Positions 55,493 through 64,000 of a stretch of DNA of 64,000 bases are shown piece by piece. Source of the stretch: Thinopyrum elongatum (taxonomy: Eukaryota; Streptophyta; Magnoliopsida; Poales; Poaceae). The position numbers and the translations under genes were made by a program. The notes beneath the pieces are model-generated. The model searched no databases and was not told the origin of the DNA. It saw nothing but the letters and a program-made list of their open reading frames with translations. Where the stretch lies: the NCBI GenBank assembly GCA_011799875.1, contig CM022299.1, positions 353,010,526 to 353,074,525 on the forward strand, given 5' to 3'. Positions within the stretch are counted from its first letter, which is position 1, and each line of letters opens with the position of its first letter.

Positions 55493-57099
55493 TCAGAGTT
55501 TTCGGGATGCCATAAAGACCGCGTAAGCTATCTTTTGGTAGTGAGGGTATCGGGATTTGCAGGGTGTAAGGACCTCCGATACGTAATACACTGGCTTTTG
55601 GATGGGGAATTTATGTCCCTCTTCCCCTCGCTCGACGACGAGTACGGCGCTCACTACCTGGTGAGTTGCAGAGATATAAAGCAGCATAGGCTCGCCAACA
55701 CTTGGGGCGGCTAGGATTGGATTGCCTGCTAATATGATTTTTATTTCTTCCAATACGGCTGTGGCCGCTTCCGTCCATTCAAAGTTGTCGGTGCGTCTGA
55801 GTAGTCTATAAAGTGGTAATGCTTTTTCTCCTAATCTGGAGATAAAGCGGCTCAAGGCCGCTACGCACCCTGCTAGCTTTTGGACCTGTTTTAGGTCTGT
55901 TGGCGTAGCCAATTGCGACAAGGCTCGGATTTTAGCTGGGTTTGCTTCAATTCCTCTATGGGAGACAATGAACCCTAATAACTTTATGGCTGGAACGCCG
56001 AAGACGCATTTTTCCGGATTGAGCCGTATGTCGTATGTTCGTAGGTTGTCAAATTTGAGGCGGAGATTGTCCACCAATGAATCGATGTGTTTGGTCTTGA
56101 TGACCACGTCATCCACATATGCTTCTACTATCTTGCCGATTTGTTTTTCCAAGCATGTTTGAATCATGCGTTGGTAAGTGGCGCCAGCATTTTTAAGCCC
56201 GAAAGGCATAGTGTTGAAACAGAAAGGCCCATACGGGGTGATGAATGCCGTTGTGGCCTGGTCGGACTCCTTCATTTTAATCTGATGGTATCCGGAGTAA
56301 GCATCGAGGAAACACAATGAGTCATGTCCCGCGGTCGCATCAATAATCTGGTCAATGCGAGGCAATGGGAAAGGTCTTTAGGGCAAGCCTTATTGAGGTC
56401 TTTGAAATCGACACAAAGGCGCCAAGATTTGTCCTTCTTCGGCACCATGACCAAGTTGGCTAGCCAATCCGGGTGTTTGATTTCTCTGATGAACCCGGCC
56501 TCGAGTAGTTTGGCTAGCTCCTCCCCCATAACTTGTCATTTGGGTTCGAAAAATCGCCGTAGCGTTTGCTTGACTGGTTTGAACCCCTTAATTATGTTGA
56601 GGCTGTGTTCGGCCAGTCTACCTGGGATACCGGGCATGTCCGAAGGGTGCCAGGCGAAGATATCCCAATTTTCACGTAGGAACGCGCGTAAGGCGGCGTC
56701 TACCGTCGAATCCAGCTATGCTCCGATGGACGCTGTTTTGTTAGGATCCGTCGGGTGCACTTGAAATTTAACTATTTCATCTGCTGGCTTGAAAGAGGTG
56801 GATTTTGGTCTCTTATCGAGAATCACACCATCCCTATCCACCGTGGATCGTAGGGTGGTTAATTCTTCGGCCGCAAGGGCTTCGGAGAGTGCCTCAAGGG
56901 CCAAGGATGCGGTTTTGTTTTCGGCGCGGAGTGCTGTATCCGGATCACTTGTAACTGTGATTATTCCATTGGGGCCCGGCATTTTAAGCTTCATGTACCC
57001 ATAATGGGGTATGGCTTGGAAGCATAAAAAAGCGCCCCGCCCTAGAAGGGCGTGGTAGTCACTATTGAAGGGAGCGATGTGAAAGAGCAACTTCTCCAA
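55493..57099 (-). pseudogene. element E protease end, reverse transcriptase and RNase H
   Basis: 57099-56716 covers the protease-RT link (HIAPFNSDYHALLGRGAF). 56529-56272 starts RT (KHPDWLANLVMVPKKD, WRLCVDFKDLNKACPKD) and frameshifts; 56365-55493 continues with PRIDQIIDATAGHDSLCFLD, TMPFGLKNAGATYQRMI, the catalytic AYVDDVVIKTK, and RNase H (PMLLYISATHQVVSAVLV) to a stop after ASRKL. Catalytic YVDD is intact but the frames are not. Confidence 0.87.
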
Positions 57100-57222
57100 C
57101 CTGTTATTTTCAGGCGTGCCGAATACTACGTCAAGTTTAATTCTCCTCGAGCATCGTGCTCCTCGACTGGGGATGATACCTCGAAAGGTGGTACTGCTTT
57201 GCTCGATGAGTGTTCTATCGAT

Positions 57223-58548
57223 CTACATTTTGTCGAGCGTGTCCTCGTAGATGAGGTTAAGCCCGCTGCCGCCGTCCATGAGCACTTTGGTAAGTCGAAA
57301 GCCGTCCACAATTGGGTTTAGGACTAAAGCGACGGGTGCTCGGACTGATCGGGCCCTTGGTTCATCGTCAGCGGTGAAGGTTATTGCCGCATCATTCCAT
57401 GGGCTTACTGCGGTTACTTGGTGGACTTCGGCGAGGTCGCGGAGTGCCCTCTTACGCTGATTATTTGAGGAGAAAGTCTCGAAGACCATAAGGACGTTAA
57501 AATCGTCATCCTCCGGAGAATGCTTCTCTGGAGTGGCGGTGGTGAGGATGGCCTCGCCACTTTTAGCTACCTGCCGGAGTACCCAACATGCTCGAAGGCT
57601 GTGGGTTGAGTCAGTGCTCGGCGTTGTATGTACCGGACAGGGCTTGTCGAGGAGTTTGTCAAGAACGGACCTGTATCCCGTAGAGGGTTTTTTCTTGCCG
57701 ACGGGCTTATGGTCGGATGCCTCGTAAGGGTGTATCCGTTTTGCCCGTGCAGTGCACTGCTTAAAGGCAGCAGGTTCCAATTGGGTTTTCTGTGCCTTCC
57801 AAGTGCTTTCCATCGCGCAATACTTCCGTACTATGTGCGACAGCTCCGTGACACTCTATATGCGATGGCAGTTGAGGGCATTCCGAATTCCCTCGTCGGT
57901 ACAATTGCGATGAAAGACCGAGACAGCGTCGTCGTCACAACAATCTTTAATCTTGTTTTTGACAAGTAGGAATCTGGCCCAGAAGTGATGGACCATTTCC
58001 TGAGGTTGCTGCCATACATACATTAGGTCACATATGTCTGGAGGGCCTGAATTACTTGGAGAGTATTGATTGTGGTGGGTGGGTGGGCAAAAACTCGAAT
58101 CCCGACCCGAGATTGCATCCGGAGCCTGTAAAATCTCCGAAGTCACCAGTTCGGGTCCAAGGAGATCCAAGTGCTCCACGGACCCAATGTTTGACCCTGA
58201 GTTCGGGGGACGCGGAGTCTCATCCAAAGGGAGGGTGTCCGACCCAAGAGGTTCGGAGACCCGAACATAGCTGGTCTTTAGTTTAGGGGAAGAAGTGTTT
58301 TCGGCTCGTTCCTCGACGACCGCTACCAGGTGGGTGATCAGCGGGGAATTAATTTCCCTATGGTCGGGTTTGAGCCCGATCCGATCATAATCCATTGAAA
58401 GCCCCTGGGCGGCGATGCGATCTAGCAGCTCGTTTAAAGATGAGACGTCCGCTGGATCCATCTTTTCGGAGTGTTCGAGACCAATGCGGGGGTGATGTTT
58501 GGCGATCACGGGGGGAGCTGTTAGCTTGATGGCCATGTCGGCACCCAC
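57223..58548 (-). pseudogene. element E gag and protease
   Basis: 58548-57856 encodes a long N-terminal region and the gag-like block MYVWQQPQEMVHHFWARFLL with CTDEGIRNALNCHRI. A stop follows. 57813-57223 continues gag into protease: AITFTADDEPRARSV then TKVLMDGGSGLNLIYEDTL with the catalytic DGGSG. No CCHC zinc knuckle was seen. The probable primer site TTGGTGCTTTCATTGAG (minus, 58680-58664) lies at the 5' LTR edge. Confidence 0.8.
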
Positions 58549-58680
58549 GGTGAAACTACCGAGCTAGAGGACCTGTCCTGAAGTTAGGCTCCTTCCAGAG
58601 GTGATATCGTTGTTGATGACAAGGCGAGCCATAGATCGCTTCTCGCGACTACACAGCGGAGCTCTCAATGAAAGCACCAA

Positions 58681-59153
58681 TGTCGGTGTTAAAACCGGCA
58701 GATCTCGGGTAGGGGGGCCCAAGCTGTGCGTCTAAGGATCGATGGTAACAATGGACAATGGGGACACAATGTTTACCCAGGTTCGGGCCCTCTTAATGGA
58801 GGTAAAACCCTATGTCCTGCTTGATTGTATTCGATGAGTATAGGGGTTACAAGAGTTGATCTACCTCGAGATCGTAATGGCTAAACCCTAGCTGTCTAGC
58901 CTATGATTATTCTGATGGCCTCTACGGACTAAACCCTCCAGTTTATATACACACCGGAGGGGCCTAGGGTTGTACAAAGTCAGTTTACAAAGGAAGGAAA
59001 GAGTACATCCGGACACCAAACTTGCCATCCATGCATACAGGAGTCCCACCCGGACACGGGGGACAGTCTTCTGCTGTATCTTCATGGCCCATCAGTCTGG
59101 CCCATATCGAATAGACCGGACACCTGAGGACCCCCTAATCCAGGACTCCCTTA
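58681..59153 (-). repeat. 5' LTR of element E
   Basis: 473 bp, differing from the 3' LTR at about 15 positions counted by eye, all of them transitions and with no indel. Confidence 0.92.
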
Positions 59154-59158
59154 GCCAC

Positions 59159-61230
59159 CCACTACGAACCCCACTTCGTGTCGGTGGTAAGGCAATCCTA
59201 GCTACGAATGCATGCCCCAGATAGTTAGGTTTGAAATCTCACCCTACCGTAACACAAAACCTATAGGAGTCCATCATATATATGGTTAAACTTCCCCTTT
59301 CGCTTCCGAACAAATTAAGGTGGACCGTGTCCCGACCCACAAATGTGTGCTTGTGGCGGGACATGGGTGAGACCACATACGAACCACCTGCGGGTGGCCC
59401 TATACTATATGTATGAAAAGGGTGTGGTGTCATATTTAACTATACCATTCACAACTTTGATGTGGCGCGTGTGCCTCGCAAAATAACCGGACTTCCCCGA
59501 CCCCATGGAGGTTGCGGGTAGTGCGAAGTACCCCCCCCCCCCACACACACACGTGTCGGGGGGAGGGCATCTCACCAAGACGTACTGTAACATGAACCAA
59601 ACAGAATCCAACTTGATCATACAACCTCTCTCGCTCGTTGTTGGTTAAAGTGATGGACGTCCACACGGCCCCGCAAAATGGGCTAGCTTGTCGCCAATAA
59701 ACTCCCGAGGGAGTACTGTCTGAAGACAAAACCCACTCTATGCATGTGGCCAATTATGTATGGAAGTGGTGTGTGTGGTGTTTGAATACGCAATGCGCAA
59801 ATTTGATGTGGCACCATGCTTTGGAACCATAAAATCCCCACACTGATCAAGGGTTCCCGATGCGTAGCATGCATGCGCTCAAACTTAATTAGGCCTAGAA
59901 TGATCGACCTACTACTATACGGTACCACGAACCAAAGAAGAAGAATCCACCCTGGTAACCTTTCTCGTCGTCGGTCGAAATGATGGACGTCCACGCGGGC
60001 CCGCAAATATATATAGGCTTGCCGCCCATATATAACCAAGCGAGTGAGAGTGTGCAAAGATAACCATTGCATGCATGTGTCCCAAACATATTTATGGAGG
60101 TGCGTGATGCATGCATATGTGTTGAATTAATACCTAATGCACAACATTGATGTGGTGCATATGTTCAAAATCCCACAGGTCCCCACACAGAGCAAGAGGT
60201 TAATGATGTGTCGTGTGCTCGCCCCCCCCCTTCGATCCAGCGGGATGGATTCATGTGTACACATGCGCTATTATATATGTAATCTCACCTATATCGCGAG
60301 ACAAGCAAAAAATTAATCCCCTCCTAAGTCAAAATAATTAACCTCTCTCGTTGTCGGTGAAAGTGATGGACCAAGCGGGCCGACAGATGGAAGCATCGCT
60401 GATAACCACGCGAGTTAGTGCCACAGGACAACCACCATCGCTTGCATGTGTGCCAAAACATATATATGGAGAGGTGTGTGGTTGTGATGTTTTGAATACC
60501 TAATGCACAACCTTTGCTGTGGCATTTGCCTCAAAAACCGCAAAGTCCCCACACAGAGTGAGGTTCATGTGTGACACCTATTATATGTTGGTCCCATCTC
60601 CCCTTCGACACGTACTATATATATATACTCCTACCCTAACACAGCCCTAAAAGAATTAATCCTCCTTGTTCGTCAAATGTGCCTCTCTCTCTCGTTGGGT
60701 CAAAGTGATGGAGGACGACCTCTCGCGGGCCCACAGATGGAAGTGCCGCACGCGAGTGTGTTCCTATAGAGCAACCACCGCCTGCATGGTATTGCGTGAT
60801 GTTTGAATACCAATGCACGTGAAAATGGACAAAAATAGCCCTTATCTGAAACTTTAACACAAAATGACCCCAATCTAAAAATATTTCACGAAATGGCCCC
60901 TTTTCCATGACGCCCGGGGCTAGGACGCCATGCTAGATAGCATGACGCCCCGGGCTAGGGCGTCATGCTATTTGGCATGGCGCCCTAGGCCAGGACGCCA
61001 TGCTTCGCTACCATGGCGCCCTAGCCCGGGGCGTCATGCTCTCTAGCATGGCGCCCTAGCCCCCGGCGTCATGCAAAAGAGGGCCAGTTCGTGAAATATT
61101 TTTAGATTGAGGTCATTTTGTGTTGAAGTTGCAGATACGGGCCAATTTTGTTCATTTTCACACCAATGCACAACTTTGATGTGGCACCTGCATCGGGAAC
61201 CGAAAAGTCCCCACATGGAGCGAGGTTATC
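59159..61230. repeat. diverged tandem repeat array, period about 330-370 bp
   Basis: A block like CAATGCACAACTTTGATGTGGCA recurs near 59450, 59790, 60140, 60500 and 61165, and once left of element E near 49180. Each block is followed by AAAGTCCCCACACAGAG-like sequence and preceded by GTGATGGACGTCCACGCGGG-like sequence. Spacing is irregular because copies are diverged and one is split by a MITE. Element E was inserted in the array, leaving one partial copy at 49080-49239. No coding frame is shared between copies. Confidence 0.75.
60819..61161. mobile_element. Mutator-like (MULE) MITE, 343 bp
   Basis: Long inverted ends (about 80 bases) start GTGAAAATGGACAAAAATAG and, reversed on the right, GTGAAAATGAACAAAATTGG. 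They are flanked by a 10-bp direct duplication ACCAATGCAC (60809-60818 and 61162-61171). The core (about 60910-61075) is made of alternating direct and inverted copies of GGCGCCCTAGCCCGGGGCG-like units around CATGCT. Long ends and a 9-11-bp duplication fit Mutator-type elements. Confidence 0.82.
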
Positions 61231-62153
61231 ACACACACACACACACACATATATATCCCGCACCACCACCTCCGCTGTGAGGCATGTCAAACTTTTTCTG
61301 CAGTGAACATGTGACTAAAGGAGTGTCGTGTTAAAGTTAAAAAAAACAGAGATCATTCGACCCGTTTTATACATTGATTGATTTCCGAGGGATTTAATGT
61401 GCAAAAATCAAATTTGAGCTACATGTGCACCAAAATGGATTGCAAAATCATATGTGTGTCCCTCGGTGCATGTTTCCCTGTGAAAGAAATTTCAAAACAT
61501 TGAGAATATTGATTTTTAAAATTCATTAAATCCAAAACTTAGTTGAAATTCATGGAACTTATCGTGGTGTCATATATGGACACCAGTAGACTGTGATATT
61601 GTATTTTTTTGGGTCAAATTTGAGACAAGTTTTGATATAATCTACTTACAAACGGGAGATTGTTAATAACTGGCAACCAATATCTCATACGGAATATTTA
61701 TTCGGACCGTGTGCGTTAGACTGTGCCATGCTTCGGTTAAGCAGTAAAGCGGCAGAATGAATCATCAAAAAACAAAAAAAATATACGTGACATGCGCCCC
61801 GTGTGGCGTGCGAGCAGGCATGAGTTGACGAGACGCATGCGAGCAGTCCACCGCGCAGGCAGACCGAGAGGCGTGCGTGCAGGCATGTGAATTGACGGGA
61901 GGCATTTTCGCTGCGCGGTGTCACCGAGAGGCGTGCGAGTAGCTGTTTGAAATGATGGTATAGGAATGCCAGAAGTCCGCCGCGCAGGCTCACCGGGAAG
62001 CGAGACAGCCTTTGACCGCCACCCGCCTCGCTCCCACTGGTTCATATTAATGGCGCGCCCAAGCGGCCGCACCCCCCATCCTCGCCACACACACAATCCT
62101 CTCTCTCCGCCCGCATCCTCGACGCTGCTCTCAGTCCTCAAAGCCGTCAGTGT
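61231..62153. other. upstream flank of the F-box locus, no gene seen
   Basis: Begins with a short CA microsatellite (61229-61248). Contains AT-rich sequence and, at 61800-61940, repeated GAGAGGCGTGCGAG-like and AGGCATG-like pieces. GC-rich and pyrimidine-rich sequence before 62154 (CTCTCTCCGCCCGCATCC) could be the leader of the F-box gene. Confidence 0.45.
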
Positions 62154-64000
62154 ATGAGTATGTCGCCGAAGCGCCCCATTGGAGGGAGTGGTGACGCCGG
62201 GGCTGCTGAAGCACCGGAGCACGGCGTGAATATGGAGGTAGAGGTTTCCGTCGCCGCCGACTAGATGGAGAACGAGGCTGCCAACAAGCGGAGGCGGGTC
62301 GAGAAAGAACCGCAAGTGACTCCAACAGGCCTAGACTTCATCAGCAACCTCCCCGATGATATGTTGACAGTCATCATATCCCTCCTCCCAATCAAATATG
62401 GGGCGAGGACAACCGCCCTTTCCCGACGGTGGCGCCCCCTATGGCTCTCCACCCCTCTCGACCTCCTCGACGCCCACGAGCTCTGCCATGGCTATCGCAA
62501 AAGCTTGGATGCGTTCTCCCAGATCCTCGGCAGTCACCATGGCCCAATCAGATTCCTTATCACAGGCAAGTTCCGTTCCAACGACAAGGACCGAGCCAAG
62601 CTTGGCGAGTGGTTCCGAGGAGCTCAGTTTTAATGATGGGCATATGCGCTCGCTACCAACGTCCGCGCTCCGCTTCGCGCCCACGCTGCGCCACGCCAAG
62701 TTCATGAACTGCCATTCCCCCCCCCTTAATGACGCGCCCGCTCTTTTTCTACCACGACTGAAGCACCTCGAGCTCGTTGCCATCTGCATCCCAAAGGATG
62801 ACATGGAGCCCTGCTCCGCGGCTGTACTGCACTCGAGTTCCTTTGTCTTCAGGCGATGAATTGGTCGAGTAGCTTCCACATCACCTCCATGACTCTCCGG
62901 ACTATTTATGTGTGTTGCTGGTGCTACAATGAGAGATCACAAAAGGTGGACCACAATATGGTCATTTAGGACACACCTTCACTTGAGAGATTACTTGTAG
63001 TTGATCAACAAGGTCCAACAAGAATCAATGTCATTTCTACGCCGAAATTGACAGTGGTGGGCTACTCGTCTATCAATTACTCCGAACATGTTATTGGATC
63101 CACACCCGTTCAGGTACAACAGTCGCATTCTACCTCTCCTTCTTGATATCAACATTATTTCTAATTTTGAAGATGTATGTTCGTCCGTCAACCAGAAAAG
63201 CTTGACCCAGATTCTGTGCACAGTGAAGGTCTTGGCACTAGAATCTATCGGCCCCAACCTGCACGAAGTTGTCAGTTTCCTGAGATGCTTTTTGTGCCTG
63301 GAGAAGCTGTATATCGAGGTGATGTTCCTTTCCTGTTAAATGTCAACCATAAGGGAGTTCAATTTTTGGCACCTTTTCCCATGTTTACAATGACAATGTA
63401 CTACGATTTCTGAAGGAATTTTGGAGGATTTCAGGACATACACCCCCACCCCATATTGGTTGCTTGATTCATATGGTTACAATCCATAAGCATTTCTCCT
63501 TTGGATTAATCTGTACTAGTTTTCTTAGGGAGTTTTTCATCCACTCCAACCACTTGTGAAGAAGGCTACATTTTTCTAGATTGTAATCAAATGCCCATGT
63601 TAATCATGTCAGATCGAAGATGGCACGTTGGTGCATTTTACAAATCCTGCAAACCATATAGGCCTGTAGTAGTGTTCAAAACTGCATGTAGGCACTAACA
63701 CGTTCTCTTCTTTTGCAGATAATAATAGGCCTGGTGGTGGATAATGTGATACAATATAACGACAATCACATCGAATGCCTAGATCTGCATCTCTTAAAAA
63801 TTACTTTGAACTCCTACCGAGGGACCTTACTAGAGATTATATTCGCCAGGTTCTTTGTTGCCAGAGCAAGGGTGCTGAAGGTAATGAGGTTGAACATGCA
63901 TTTATGTAGAAATTATGAATGGTTTGTTGATCAGAGCCGGCAGCTACTGCAGAATGGAAGAGGCTCCAAAAAAGCTAAACTTCGTATTGGAACTGCATAT
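62154..64000 (+). pseudogene. F-box/LRR/FBD-type gene, broken and cut by window end
   Basis: ATG at 62154 runs to TAG at 62262; the same frame reopens at ATG 62265 with the F-box FISNLPDDMLTVIISLLPIK and TTALSRRWRPLWL. Near 62615 a deletion shifts frame to EELSFNDGHMRSLPTSALRF and FLPRLKHLELVAICI; near 62811 a base is missing (CTALEFLCLQAMNW follows in the next frame); TAG at 62967 interrupts DTPSLERLLVVDQQGP. Another frame change near 63112 precedes TVKVLALESIGPNLHEVV. An intron 63319-63718 (GT-AG, phase 0) leads to an FBD-like exon (NDNHIECLDLHLLKITLNSY) that leaves the window. Plant F-box/FBD proteins select substrates for SCF ubiquitin ligases. With five lesions this copy should not work. 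Confidence 0.8.

Larger units (their letters stand above)
49240..59153 (-). mobile_element. Element E (Tat-type Ty3/gypsy), 9.9 kb, complete
   Basis: Two 473-bp LTRs (49240-49712 and 58681-59153) are flanked by GCCAC (49235-49239 and 59154-59158). On the minus strand gag, protease, RT-RNase H, second RNase H and integrase follow in order. A six-exon gene lies on the plus strand between integrase and 3' LTR. Stops and frameshifts occur throughout. Unrelated in LTR sequence to Tat-A/Tat-B. Confidence 0.93.

Overview
The window looks like nuclear DNA of a Triticeae grass (wheat/Aegilops/barley group). It is mostly nested LTR retrotransposons, CACTA-type transposons, Stowaway-like MITEs and a tRNA-derived SINE of the wheat Au type. 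Two ordinary plant gene loci sit at its edges. The assignment rests on element families and gene structure read by eye; no database search was possible.

Layout. Bases 333-4207 (minus) hold an apparently intact seven-exon gene for a CorA-like membrane protein of 554 aa, with a probable 5' UTR intron and a GC-rich leader to about 4970. Its upstream flank (4974-5667) carries two Stowaway MITEs flanking a SINE with a 10-bp target duplication, then an 81-bp tandem array (5768-6500) and a decayed PIF/Harbinger-like ORF1 relic (6634-7210). A truncated retroelement follows (LTR 7692-9265; frameshifted ORF 9808-11422).

Bases 11448-38500 are a retrotransposon nest. Element A (Ty3/gypsy, minus, 11448-26535) is interrupted by a complete Tat-type gypsy element (17373-25759, duplicated target CCTAT). 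A related plus-strand element C (26536-27202 plus 37407-38500) is interrupted by the complete minus-strand element D (27203-37401, duplicated target ACCGC). A Tat 5' end (38501-39663) and a gag-type fragment (39664-41609) follow.

Bases 41610-49075 are degenerate CACTA-type DNA with nested MITEs and a small solo LTR. A second complete Tat-type element (E, 49240-59153, duplicated target GCCAC) sits in a diverged tandem repeat (about 49080-49239 and 59159-61230) that also contains a Mutator-like MITE (60819-61161). The right edge (62154-64000) is a broken F-box/LRR/FBD-type gene that runs off the window.

The most interesting signal is that both complete Tat-type elements carry an extra gene on the strand opposite gag-pol, between integrase and the 3' LTR, each with its own TATA box. 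The two genes are unrelated. One (18560-19371) encodes an AT-hook followed by a B3-like DNA-binding domain. The other (50019-52647) is a six-exon gene of the 'putative gypsy type transposon' kind with a coiled-coil C-terminal half. Both are broken by point lesions here. Additional antisense ORFs are known in the Tat lineage; the AT-hook/B3 combination and the contrast between the two cargoes deserve a check.
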